NCBI GenBank assembly: GCA_026122915.1
Contig: JAGIXO010000007.1
Location: 1 to 30,348, forward strand
DNA length: 30,348 nucleotides
Source: Candidatus Electronema nielsenii
GTDB lineage: Bacteria; Desulfobacterota; Desulfobulbia; Desulfobulbales; Desulfobulbaceae
Direction: 5' to 3'
The notes under the pieces were generated by a model that searched no databases, was not told where the DNA came from, and worked only from the letters and a program-made list of their open reading frames with translations. Made by a program: the position numbers and the translations under genes. Of the stretch, positions 7,387 through 14,771 are shown one piece after another. Numbering within the stretch: position 1 is the stretch's first letter; every line of letters starts with the position of its first letter.

Positions 7387-7869
7387 ATGAAAAGAATATC
7401 TTTAGGAACAACCCTGCTGGCCGTTTTTGCCGCTACCGTAGCACAGGCCGAGCAAATTGGTGAGGTTAGCACGGCCTTCAAACTGCTGGGTGCAAATCAC
7501 AAGATTGTGATCGATGCCTTTGACGACCCAGATATCGCAGGTGCGACCTGCTATGTCAGCCGGGCGAAAACCGGCGGAGTCAAAGGTTCGCTGGGATTGG
7601 CGGAAGACACCACGGATGCCTCTATCGCGTGCCGTCAAACAGGCCCAATCACCCTGCCAGAAGACGTGGTCAATGGTGAACGGGACGGTGAGCGGGTCTT
7701 TCGCAAATCCACCTCAATCTTGTTCAAAAAACTCCAAGTAGTGCGCTTTTACGACCAGAAACGCAACGTGTTGGTCTATCTGACCTATTCGGACAAACTG
7801 ATTGACGGCTCACCGAAAAATTCCATCTCGGCAATTGAGGTCAGACCGTGGCAGCAGACAGGGAAGTAG
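7387..7869 (+). CDS. creA: CreA family exported protein
   Basis: A 160-residue protein with an N-terminal signal peptide (MKR then a hydrophobic stretch ending AQA, about residues 1-20). It closely follows E. coli CreA throughout: IGEVSTAFKLLGANHKI, AFDDPDIAGATCYVSRAKTG, LGLAEDTTDASIACRQTGPI, KKLQVVRFYDQKRNVLVYL and SDKLIDGSPKNSISA. The two cysteines are in the conserved places and may form a disulphide. CreA is a widely conserved periplasmic protein of unknown function. The ATG lies one base after the leuA stop. The leuA link probably reflects shared transcription rather than a shared pathway. Confidence 0.92.
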   Translation: MKRISLGTTLLAVFAATVAQAEQIGEVSTAFKLLGANHKIVIDAFDDPDIAGATCYVSRAKTGGVKGSLGLAEDTTDASIACRQTGPITLPEDVVNGERDGERVFRKSTSILFKKLQVVRFYDQKRNVLVYLTYSDKLIDGSPKNSISAIEVRPWQQTGK

Positions 7870-8053
7870 TTATCATCTGTCTCATTCGCCTGAGGCTGCT
7901 TCAGAAAGGCTTCTGACCAAATCAGCCCTTCTGTCGCAGTAGAACGATTTGCCGCCCTGCCCTGTTGCGGAAATCCTCTATTGCTGGTAAAAAGAAGGCG
8001 CAAACTGTCCCTGTGTGTGGCGTAACCTTATCCTCAGACCTCCGCTGTTGTTC

Positions 8054-9115
8054 ATGTTCTCCATCAGCACAGATATACTCATCATTGGAGCCGGGCCAGG
8101 TGGGCTGGCTTGCGCCAAAGTTTTGGCCGAGCAAGGTCGCCACGTGCTGGTGCTGGAGCGGAGAAAGGAAATCGGGCCAAAGGTCTGCGCAGGTGGAATT
8201 ACGTGGGACGGCCTGTTGCGGCTGGTACCAGAGGCGTTGATTGAACGCAGCTTTTGCGAGCAGCACATCGTTTCATCCTGCCAGAAGACAGTGGTTCGAG
8301 AAAAGAATCCGATCATTGCCACCATTAACAGAACCGTACTGGGCCAATGGATGGCAGAGCAGGCAGTGCAAGCCGGTGCTGAGATCATTACAGATATTAA
8401 GGTGAGATCAATAGACGGCCTGCGCGTGATGACTGAAACCGGCAACGGAGAATGTAAAACCTTCACGTGTACGCAGTTAGTTGGCGCAGACGGGGCCAAC
8501 TCGTTAGTAAGGCAATATCTCGGCATTCTTGCTGAAGACCGAGGGCCGGGCATCAACTTTCAAGTGCCGCGTTCCGCAGAGCAGATGGAATGGCACCTCA
8601 GTGCGCGGGCCTTTGGTTGTGGCTACGCATGGATTTTTCCGCACAAGAATACCGTTTCGGTAGGTGCATATAGTCCGCAGTCGGATATGTCCGCAGGTAG
8701 GTTGAAACGGAATCTGCTCAGATGGGCGGACGGACGCGGCTTTCAGCTCAAGGACTTGCCCTGCCAAGCTGCCCTGATTAATTACGACTACCGAGGCTAT
8801 CAGTTCGGCCCGGTCTGGTTGGTTGGCGATGCTGCGGGGCTGGCTTCTGGGCTAACTGGTGAGGGAATTTATCCGGCAGTGGTTTCTGGTGAGACAGTTG
8901 CTCGTCGGATTCTTGATCCACAGAGTAGCGACAGTGCCATCACCGACATGGTGAAAAAACAGGGGCAGCACCGGCGGGTGATTAATCTCACGGCCCGCCA
9001 CCCGGCCTGCTCCTTCCTGCTCACTGAGTTGCTGCTCTTGTTGCTGCGGTGTAAGCTGCTTGGTTTTCATGCCTTGGAGATGGCTCCCGCGCCGCACTCC
9101 GCAACTGAACCGTGA
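8054..9115 (+). CDS. FAD-dependent oxidoreductase, geranylgeranyl-reductase family
   Basis: A 353-residue flavoprotein. The N-terminus has the Rossmann dinucleotide motif ILIIGAGPGGLACAKVLAEQG and an acidic residue ending strand two (VLVLERR). The family's KVCAGGIT segment follows, then VGADGANSLVRQYL in the middle and the second FAD motif PVWLVGDAAGLASGLTGEGI. This architecture is shared by geranylgeranyl reductases and related enzymes that reduce isoprenoid double bonds in archaeal-type lipids, quinones or carotenoids; the substrate cannot be told here. The C-terminus has a leucine-rich helix that could touch the membrane. The ATG at 8054 gives the standard N-terminus but has no clear ribosome site; an in-frame GTG at 8015 is the alternative. 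A small diheme cytochrome starts 5 bp after the stop and may supply electrons. Confidence 0.85.
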   Translation: MFSISTDILIIGAGPGGLACAKVLAEQGRHVLVLERRKEIGPKVCAGGITWDGLLRLVPEALIERSFCEQHIVSSCQKTVVREKNPIIATINRTVLGQWMAEQAVQAGAEIITDIKVRSIDGLRVMTETGNGECKTFTCTQLVGADGANSLVRQYLGILAEDRGPGINFQVPRSAEQMEWHLSARAFGCGYAWIFPHKNTVSVGAYSPQSDMSAGRLKRNLLRWADGRGFQLKDLPCQAALINYDYRGYQFGPVWLVGDAAGLASGLTGEGIYPAVVSGETVARRILDPQSSDSAITDMVKKQGQHRRVINLTARHPACSFLLTELLLLLLRCKLLGFHALEMAPAPHSATEP

Positions 9116-9120
9116 TTCTC

Positions 9121-9393
9121 ATGTCAGAAGACAAAAAGAAGAACCTTCTCATCTATAATCTGCTCTTTGTTGCCGTTTGTGCAGGCATCTTTCTCTTGCT
9201 CTGGAATGCCCCACCGGAAACCACGGCTCACCTGCCTCATGACAACAAGCATGAACAACTCATGGCAATGGAGAAGAAAGAGGCAGAAAAGCATTGCAGC
9301 GAATGTCACGGAGAAGGCAACATGCCTCTGCCAAAAGATCATCCCCCGACCTATCGCTGCTTGTTCTGTCATAAACGAACCGAAATACGGTGA
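9121..9393 (+). CDS. Small membrane-anchored diheme cytochrome c
   Basis: A 90-residue protein with an uncleaved N-terminal anchor (about residues 9-28) after a lysine-rich start, so the rest faces the periplasm. There are two haem c binding motifs, CSECH (59-63) and CLFCH (80-84). Histidines at 37, 40, 44, 58 and 74 are candidate distal ligands. The ATG at 9121 lies 5 bp after the stop of the flavoprotein, and the stop overlaps or abuts the start of ppsR, so the three are probably one transcript. It probably shuttles electrons at the inner membrane; I do not recognise a named family beyond small multihaem c-type cytochromes. Confidence 0.88.
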   Translation: MSEDKKKNLLIYNLLFVAVCAGIFLLLWNAPPETTAHLPHDNKHEQLMAMEKKEAEKHCSECHGEGNMPLPKDHPPTYRCLFCHKRTEIR

Positions 9394-9398
9394 ATGCT

Positions 9399-10229
9399 AT
9401 GTGGAATACGAAGGATGTTTATTATATTTCTGATTCAACTGCCCTGCTGGCTGAGGAAATGGGCAGGTCGATGCTTTGTCAGTTTCCAGAGATCGGCTTT
9501 AATGAAGAGAAGATTCCCTTTGTCCGCGAGAAGCGAGACGCAGAGCTGACTTTAGCCCGGATCATGAAGCAGTCCGGCGGTCTCCAGCCCTTGATCTTCT
9601 GCACGATCATGGAGGTGGAGGTGCGGCAGGTCTTTGCCGTTGCCGAAGTGGAGCTTATTGACCTTTACGGCGGCTTTCTCGACCGGTTAGAACACACGTT
9701 GGAGGCTAAAGCTCTCCATCAACCGGGTTTTTATCGTAACCGCGACGATGCCAAGACTGAAAAGCGGGTTGAGGCGATTCGCTACACCTTGGAGCATGAC
9801 GACGGCAAAAAAACGGAAGGCTACGATCAGGCTGACATCATTTTGATCGGGGTTTCGCGCACTGGTAAGACCCCGGTGAGCGTCTATATCGCCACGCACA
9901 TGGGCCTGAAGGCGGCTAATTTTCCTATGACTGCCGACCATTTGGATGCCTATGAACTGCCTACGGATATCCTCCGTAACCGGACGCGGGCCGTTGGTTT
10001 GACTGTTACTCCGCAGTTTCTCCACCGCATTCGGGAAGAACGTTATCGGGGCAGCAAATACGCTCAGTTAGCCACTTGTCGGGCCGAGCTGCAACGGTCG
10101 GAGCAGCTTTACATGCAGCACGGCATTCAGATTGTGCATACAGAGGGCAAATCCATTGAGGAGCTTTCAGCGGAAGTAACTAATCTGCCCGGCATCTGCA
10201 AGAAAGAACGGAAGCTCCCCGCCCGGTGA
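9399..10229 (+). CDS. ppsR: PEP synthase regulatory protein (bifunctional kinase/pyrophosphorylase)
   Basis: A DUF299-family protein that inactivates phosphoenolpyruvate synthase by ADP-dependent phosphorylation and reactivates it by phosphate-dependent dephosphorylation. The 276 residues match the family. Seen: VYYISDSTALLAEEMGRSML at the start, the P-loop-like GVSRTGKTPVSVYIA in the middle, and the C-terminal region with LTVTPQFLHRIREER and YAQLATCRAELQRSE. The ATG at 9399 gives the usual N-terminus; a GTG at 9390 overlapping the previous stop is also possible. The target PEP synthase or pyruvate phosphate dikinase is not in the window. With pycAB upstream, it points to control of the pyruvate-PEP-oxaloacetate node. 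Confidence 0.9.
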   Translation: MWNTKDVYYISDSTALLAEEMGRSMLCQFPEIGFNEEKIPFVREKRDAELTLARIMKQSGGLQPLIFCTIMEVEVRQVFAVAEVELIDLYGGFLDRLEHTLEAKALHQPGFYRNRDDAKTEKRVEAIRYTLEHDDGKKTEGYDQADIILIGVSRTGKTPVSVYIATHMGLKAANFPMTADHLDAYELPTDILRNRTRAVGLTVTPQFLHRIREERYRGSKYAQLATCRAELQRSEQLYMQHGIQIVHTEGKSIEELSAEVTNLPGICKKERKLPAR

Positions 10230-10237
10230 TAGCACCA

Positions 10238-11158
10238 ATGAGGCAAGGCTTTTATTTAATCATCCTCATCACCTTGCTCTGGAGCTGCACCGGCCCGGAA
10301 TCCTCCTCAGAGATCAACGGAAATCCCATGAACCGACCAGAAGTGCAGCGCGTCCTCTTCCGTCCCCGCGTAGCGGCCAGAACTGCCCTGCCGCTTGGCG
10401 CGGCGGATATCGACATTGAGGTGGAACCGGGCATCAGCATCGGCTGTCGCCTATTCACCGCAGACAAAGCTGCCCCGACCATCCTTTTCTTCCACGGCAA
10501 TGGAGAGATCGTCACTGACTACGATGATATCGGCCCGCTTTACATGCAGGTTGGTCTTAACTTTCTTGTTGCTGATTACCGAGGTTACGGCTGGAGCAGC
10601 GGCAGCCCGTCTTATTCTACCCTCCTGGCAGATAGCCGTGTTCTCTACGCCCAGCTCAAGCAGTATTTGCAGGAAAACGGCTACAGTCCTGTTCTCTTTC
10701 TCATGGGGCGCTCGCTTGGCTCTGCTTGCGCGATTGAGCTGGCTGCCGCGCACAACGCCGAGATCAGCGGTCTGATCATCGAAAGCGGCTTTGCCCTCAC
10801 TCTGCCTTTGGCCGAAACCTTGGGTTTAGGTGAGCAGTTGAAGGGTGTGGAGATGAACGAGGAGCAGACTTTCAACAACGCAGGCAAGATCAGCACGGTA
10901 ACCAAACCGACCTTTCTGCTGCACGGGCAGCGAGATACGCTGATTCCGCTTTGGCAGGCGGAGAAATTGCACGCCGAATGCGGGGCGCGAAGTAAAGAGC
11001 TACAAGTTGTGCCCGGTGCTGATCACAACTCGCTGATTGCGGTCGGCGGGAAATACTACTTTCAAGCGATCAGTCGCTTTGTCAGCCAAGTCACGGGCGC
11101 GGACGACTGGCGCAGGCGACGCAAGCAGTTCAAGGCAGCGCAAGCTGGGCAGGAGTAA
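10238..11158 (+). CDS. Alpha/beta hydrolase, predicted lipoprotein
   Basis: A 306-residue serine hydrolase. The N-terminus is a lipoprotein signal (hydrophobic stretch, then LLWSC with the lipidated cysteine near residue 16). The alpha/beta hydrolase core has the oxyanion-region FFHGNG, DYRGYGWSSG, a nucleophile elbow GRSLGS, the acid in HGQRDTLIP, and the catalytic histidine in GADHNSL. It resembles the BEM46/YqkD-type hydrolases of unknown substrate. The ATG at 10238 lies 8 bp after the ppsR stop; a GTG at 10226 overlapping that stop is less likely because it would lengthen the signal. Followed 3 bp later by the dCMP deaminase gene, so probably the same operon. Confidence 0.85.
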   Translation: MRQGFYLIILITLLWSCTGPESSSEINGNPMNRPEVQRVLFRPRVAARTALPLGAADIDIEVEPGISIGCRLFTADKAAPTILFFHGNGEIVTDYDDIGPLYMQVGLNFLVADYRGYGWSSGSPSYSTLLADSRVLYAQLKQYLQENGYSPVLFLMGRSLGSACAIELAAAHNAEISGLIIESGFALTLPLAETLGLGEQLKGVEMNEEQTFNNAGKISTVTKPTFLLHGQRDTLIPLWQAEKLHAECGARSKELQVVPGADHNSLIAVGGKYYFQAISRFVSQVTGADDWRRRRKQFKAAQAGQE

Positions 11159-11161
11159 AGC

Positions 11162-11650
11162 ATGGTCAGCAAACGCACTGATTATCTTTCTTGGGATGAA
11201 TATTTTATGGCCGTGGCCCTGCTTTCCGGGCTGCGCTCCAAAGACCCCAGCACCCAAGTCGGGGCCTGCGTAGCCAGCGCGGCGAATAAGATCATCGGCG
11301 TGGGCTACAACGGCTTTCCTTGGGGTTGCTCGGACGACGATTTGCCTTGGAGCCGCGAAGGCGAGTATTTGGATACTAAATATCCCTATGTCTGCCATGC
11401 CGAGCTGAACGCGGTGCTGAATTCGACCGCGCGCGATTTGCATGATTGCCGAATTTATGTGGCTCTCTTTCCTTGTAACGAATGCGGCAAAGTGATCATC
11501 CAATCCGGTATTCGGGAGATCATTTACTTGTCTGATAAATATAAGGATACGGATTCAGTTCGGGCGGCCAAGCTCATGTTTGCCAAATCTGGCGTGCAAT
11601 GTAGGCAGTTTGTACCAGAGCGGGCTTCGGTGCTGCTTTCTTTTTTGTGA
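11162..11650 (+). CDS. dCMP deaminase family protein
   Basis: Zinc-dependent deaminase converting dCMP to dUMP, the precursor for dTMP. The protein has 162 residues. The catalytic zinc motif is CHAELNAV (HAE) and the second half is PCNECGKVIIQSGI. Upstream lie the substrate-binding SKDPSTQVGACV and YNGFPWGCSDDDLPWSR, typical of the ComEB/dCMP deaminase branch rather than of tRNA or cytidine deaminases. The ATG follows a GGAGT ribosome site and starts 3 bp after the preceding stop. It converges on the PAP2 gene with about 40 bp between. Confidence 0.9.
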   Translation: MVSKRTDYLSWDEYFMAVALLSGLRSKDPSTQVGACVASAANKIIGVGYNGFPWGCSDDDLPWSREGEYLDTKYPYVCHAELNAVLNSTARDLHDCRIYVALFPCNECGKVIIQSGIREIIYLSDKYKDTDSVRAAKLMFAKSGVQCRQFVPERASVLLSFL

Positions 11651-11692
11651 TCAACTTGTCTATCGAGACATGATCTAATGCTGGATTGTCTG

Positions 11693-12394
11693 TTACTTTA
11701 CGCAGTTTATTCTCATAAGCAGGGCCAACGTTCCGCCGATGAGGTATATCAGTCCACCTGCCCATAAAATATCGCTAACAAAATGTCCTCCTTGAAGAAT
11801 GCGGGCTATTCCAACCAAAAAGCCAAAGGTTGTGCCCAGCATGAGAAAACCTGCGGCAGCAACCCGATGCTTCTCTCGCAGCGCAAACCAAGGAGCCATT
11901 ACACAGAAGGCAATCGCCGCATGGCCGCTCGGAAAGGAGCTGTTCTCTCCAGCATCGCCCGGCTGCCAAAATTGGGTGAATTGATGGCTCCCGCCGAATT
12001 CAACAATTTCCCTCGGTCGCGCCCGTCCGAAATGCTCCTTCAGTAGGACATTGACGATCAGACCAGGGCCAAGGGCGATGAACAGAAGAATAAACACCGC
12101 TGATCTACGCCATGCAGCGTATCGATGGGTAAAAAAGCCGAGCAAAAGCACGACCAGCGCAAAAACAGAAATAAGCGTTGCGGGAATCGCTGCCCAACGA
12201 TACAGAATATTCCACGGAAAAACGTTGCCAGCAGGCCAAGCCCAGCTTGAGGCGGGCAGTACAGCAGCAACCGATAGGTCGCGCGGCACCCACGAGGCAA
12301 TTGCCAAACGGTCCGCATCGGTCAACCAAAGGGCAATACTGGCGAGTAGTAACAACAGGACAATTAAGGCAAGTTCGAGTATTTTTTCTTTCAC
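11693..12394 (-). CDS. PAP2-family membrane phosphatase
   Basis: A 233-residue membrane protein with about six hydrophobic segments. The three PAP2 motifs are complete: KEHFGRARP, SFPSGH, and ARILQGGHFVSD. The catalytic histidines are in the second and third motifs. Members dephosphorylate lipid phosphates such as undecaprenyl pyrophosphate, phosphatidic acid or phosphatidylglycerol phosphate, or lipid A. The 1-phosphate or undecaprenyl roles cannot be told apart here. Active-site loops are expected on the periplasmic side. The gene stands alone, divergent from the tRNA-Arg. Confidence 0.88.
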   Translation of the reverse strand: MKEKILELALIVLLLLLASIALWLTDADRLAIASWVPRDLSVAAVLPASSWAWPAGNVFPWNILYRWAAIPATLISVFALVVLLLGFFTHRYAAWRRSAVFILLFIALGPGLIVNVLLKEHFGRARPREIVEFGGSHQFTQFWQPGDAGENSSFPSGHAAIAFCVMAPWFALREKHRVAAAGFLMLGTTFGFLVGIARILQGGHFVSDILWAGGLIYLIGGTLALLMRINCVK

Positions 12395-12476
12395 AATATA
12401 CGGTTCCGAAAAGGCAAAACAGGCAGGTCTGCCGAAAACGTGTGGGTGTAGAATTGATATTCGGCACAGTTTTTTA

Positions 12477-12506
12477 TTTACAGCTTCCCATAAATAATAC
12501 TATATT
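12477..12506 (+). promoter_or_regulatory. Promoter for tRNA-Arg
   Basis: -35 TTTACA (12477-12482), an 18-bp spacer and -10 TATATT (12501-12506), each five of six consensus bases. The predicted start is near 12513, about 40 nt before the tRNA. Confidence 0.6.
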
Positions 12507-12554
12507 GTCGGCTGAGATGCTACAGAAGCTGTCAAAAGCATCACCTCACCCTTA

Positions 12555-12631
12555 GGGCGGGTAGCTCAGATGGATAGAGTGTTGGCCTCCGAAGCCAAAG
12601 GTCGCGGGTTCGAATCCCGCCTCGCCCACCA
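12555..12631 (+). tRNA. tRNA-Arg (anticodon CCG)
   Basis: Complete 77-nt cloverleaf with encoded CCA. The acceptor stem GGGCGGG pairs with CTCGCCC (one G-T). The D-arm reads TAGCTCAGATGGATAGAG. The anticodon stem is TTGGC/GCCAA around the loop CTCCGAA, giving anticodon CCG, which decodes CGG. The T-arm is GCGGGTTCGAATCCCGC. Confidence 0.96.
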
Positions 12632-12877
12632 AGTAGTTTCAGATAGTTACAGGATAGTTTTTTCCCTGTTTTTTCATTTGTCTGATCTCAGCAATAATTC
12701 CTCGAAAAAATATCTGCTCTCTATCTCCCAGTATTATATTGTTTTTGTTCAGTATTGATGATATTCATCGCCTCCGATAAAGGCAATGACCGCAGCGGTA
12801 TTAAAAATTGTTTCCTTACCTGAAAATAAAGTAAAAAAAAGCCGTATCTGCTTCTGTTCTTGTCTGCAAATTATCAG
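12632..12877. other. Gene-free AT-rich spacer between tRNA-Arg and the outer-membrane gene
   Basis: No supported gene. The stretch is AT-rich with several T-runs just after the tRNA (for example 12658-12664 and 12668-12675) that could help end its transcript, but no clear hairpin precedes them. The rest of the gap to 13028 holds the promoter and leader hairpin listed next. Confidence 0.5.
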
Positions 12878-12929
12878 TATAATCAAAAAGGAATCGGCAC
12901 GGTGCAAAAAATTAGACCGTATCGATTCC
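12878..12929 (+). promoter_or_regulatory. -10 box and 5'-end hairpin of the outer-membrane protein leader
   Basis: A perfect TATAAT lies at 12878-12883, with only a poor -35. A start near 12890 would place a hairpin at the very 5' end of the mRNA: GGAATCG (12890-12896) with CGATTCC (12923-12929), and ACGGT (12899-12903) with ACCGT (12916-12920). 5'-terminal hairpins are known to stabilise ompA-type mRNAs. The leader to the ATG would be about 140 nt. Confidence 0.5.
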
Positions 12930-13028
12930 TCTTGCTTTTCATCCATCTTGCCATTATCATTAATGAGAAGAGACTCTATGCTGAAGCGGTTCGGCAACGA
13001 CAGAACAATCAGAATAAAAGGGGAGAAC

Positions 13029-13910
13029 ATGAAAAAAATAATGAGCGCGGCAGTAGCCTCCGTCCTGCTTTTTGCAGCTGCGGGCTATAGCATCGCCGGT
13101 TCCAAGTATGCACCGCCGAAAGGTCCAGCAGAAGAAGGTTGTTCTGGCGATTGTCAGGATCAGATTGACGGATTGAACTCAAGCCAAGCCCGTCAAGACG
13201 AGCAGATCAACGCGCTTCAAGCTGATCAAGGGCGGCAAGATCAGCAAATCAATGCCTTAGAGTCAGGCCAAGGACGACAGGATGAGCAGATTATGGCGAA
13301 CTCTGCTCGTCTTGATCAGCATGACAACGAAATCAATGCCCTCAAGACCCGCAAAACCGATGAGTACAATCCTTGGTACGTCAAGGGTGTTGCTCGGATG
13401 ATCTGGAGCGGCTCTATGGATGTTGATAAAGCGGAGTATGGTTTCACGGGTGAGACTGATACTGGCTACGGTATCGGACTGGCTGGCGGACGACGATTTG
13501 GCAATTTCCGTGCTGAAGGCGAATTGGCTGCACAGACATCAGATTTTTCCACTAAGGGACTGTCAGATATAGTAATTAAGACCATGATGCTGAACGGCTT
13601 CTATCATGTGCCAGTGCCTGCCTTCGGTGTTTTCGGTAATAATTGCAACGCATTGTCGGTGTACGGCATGGCAGGTATGGGTGCAGGTAAGGCTGAAGTG
13701 ACCTTTGAAAACGACGATGAAGACAGCGACACCGGTTTCGCTTATAAGGTCGGAGCTGGCGTTGCTTACGACATTGCTGCCAACATGTCTGTCGATGTAG
13801 GTTACGAATACATGCGGACTTCAGCCATTGAACTGGGCAATGATGATCACATGATGTTTAACGATGTGAAGAACAGCTCCTTCAATGCCGCGTTGAGATA
13901 TTCTTTCTGA
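13029..13910 (+). CDS. Outer-membrane beta-barrel with coiled-coil stalk
   Basis: A 293-residue exported protein. Signal peptide at about 1-23 (MKKIMSAAVASVLLFAAA, cleaved near SIAG). Residues about 48-110 carry heptad-like repeats built on RQDEQINALQ and RQDQQINALESGQG, a trimeric or dimeric coiled coil resembling autotransporter-adhesin stalks. The rest is Gly/aromatic alternating sequence of an OmpA/OprF-like eight-stranded barrel, ending in the outer-membrane assembly signal (LRYSF). A CSGDC pair lies just before the coil and two cysteines in the barrel (NNCNALS and one earlier). The ATG at 13029 follows AAGGGGAG; the open frame upstream has no signal-like start. It has its own promoter and terminator. 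Function: surface structure or attachment is an inference. Confidence 0.85.
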   Translation: MKKIMSAAVASVLLFAAAGYSIAGSKYAPPKGPAEEGCSGDCQDQIDGLNSSQARQDEQINALQADQGRQDQQINALESGQGRQDEQIMANSARLDQHDNEINALKTRKTDEYNPWYVKGVARMIWSGSMDVDKAEYGFTGETDTGYGIGLAGGRRFGNFRAEGELAAQTSDFSTKGLSDIVIKTMMLNGFYHVPVPAFGVFGNNCNALSVYGMAGMGAGKAEVTFENDDEDSDTGFAYKVGAGVAYDIAANMSVDVGYEYMRTSAIELGNDDHMMFNDVKNSSFNAALRYSF

Positions 13911-13935
13911 CGCACGCATCGCATGTTTTTTGCCC

Positions 13936-13992
13936 AGCTCCTGCAAGAGCAGCTGTTTTTTGGCTGGCCTGCTTGCGGGAGCTTTGTTTTTT
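13936..13992 (+). terminator. Rho-independent terminator after the outer-membrane gene
   Basis: AGCTCCTGCAAG (13936-13947) pairs with CTTGCGGGAGCT (13972-13983) with one mismatch-type G-T pair, and a nested AGCAG/CTGCT stem in the loop, followed by TTGTTTTTT. Confidence 0.8.
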
Positions 13993-14026
13993 CATGAACA
14001 AGCCCAAGGTGTCAAAGCGATAACGC

Positions 14027-14725
14027 ATGAAAATTGTTAAAAACGATTTCGTCGCGGGTGCCAAGGAAGCGGAAGGCATTGTTGTCATCATTGATGTGTT
14101 TCGCGCTTTTTCAACAGTTTGTTATTGTTTACACAACAACGCTATCAGAGTAATTCCTGTCGGTGATATTCAAGAAGCTTTAGCTCTGAAGAAACAGGTT
14201 GTGAATCCTGTTTTGATCGGCGAAAGAGACGGGAAAAAGCTCGATGGTTTTGATTTTGGCAATTCGCCCAGCGAGTTGAAATTGATTGACTTACGTTCAA
14301 AAAATGTTATTCATACAACCCACGCGGGTACACAAGGTGTCATCAACGCGAGCAAGGCAGTGGAGATAGTAACGGGAGCTTTTGTTAATGCCAAAGCCAC
14401 GGCTCGTTATATAAAAAGCAAATTTCCTGACATTGTAACGTTAGTAAGAATGGGTTGGAAGGCAGAGATTCCGTCGGATGAAGACAATCTCTGCGCTGAT
14501 TATTTAGAAAGCCTGCTCTTGGATGCCAATTTTGATGAACAGGCAATAATGCCGTGCTTGAAAGCGTCTCCCTGTTCAGCACGTTTTTTTGATCCAGCCA
14601 AGCCGTGGAGTCCCAGCTCAGATTTTGATTTGTGTTTGCGGCTGAATGTGTTCGATTTTGCGGTCATCGCCAAGATTGCAAAGGATGGACTGCTGTCGCT
14701 CTGCAAGACAACGGCGACAATCTAA
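14027..14725 (+). CDS. ComB-family 2-phosphosulfolactate phosphatase-like protein
   Basis: A 232-residue cytoplasmic protein of the ComB family (hydrolysis of 2-phosphosulfolactate to sulfolactate in coenzyme M synthesis of methanogens). Family wording seen: IVVIIDVFRAFSTVCYCL at the N-terminus, LIGERDGKKLDGFDFGNSPSEL, and THAGTQGVINAS in the middle. Bacterial members are common and most lack a proven role. The gene is more AT-rich than its neighbours. No ComA or other coenzyme M gene lies in the window. A lactate-dehydrogenase-family gene follows after 46 bp on the same strand, which raises the possibility of sulfolactate-related chemistry, not shown here. Confidence 0.8.
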   Translation: MKIVKNDFVAGAKEAEGIVVIIDVFRAFSTVCYCLHNNAIRVIPVGDIQEALALKKQVVNPVLIGERDGKKLDGFDFGNSPSELKLIDLRSKNVIHTTHAGTQGVINASKAVEIVTGAFVNAKATARYIKSKFPDIVTLVRMGWKAEIPSDEDNLCADYLESLLLDANFDEQAIMPCLKASPCSARFFDPAKPWSPSSDFDLCLRLNVFDFAVIAKIAKDGLLSLCKTTATI

Positions 14726-14771
14726 CCGTTGCAACAGCAATGAACTTGCCTTTGTTGCACAGGAGATGGAA

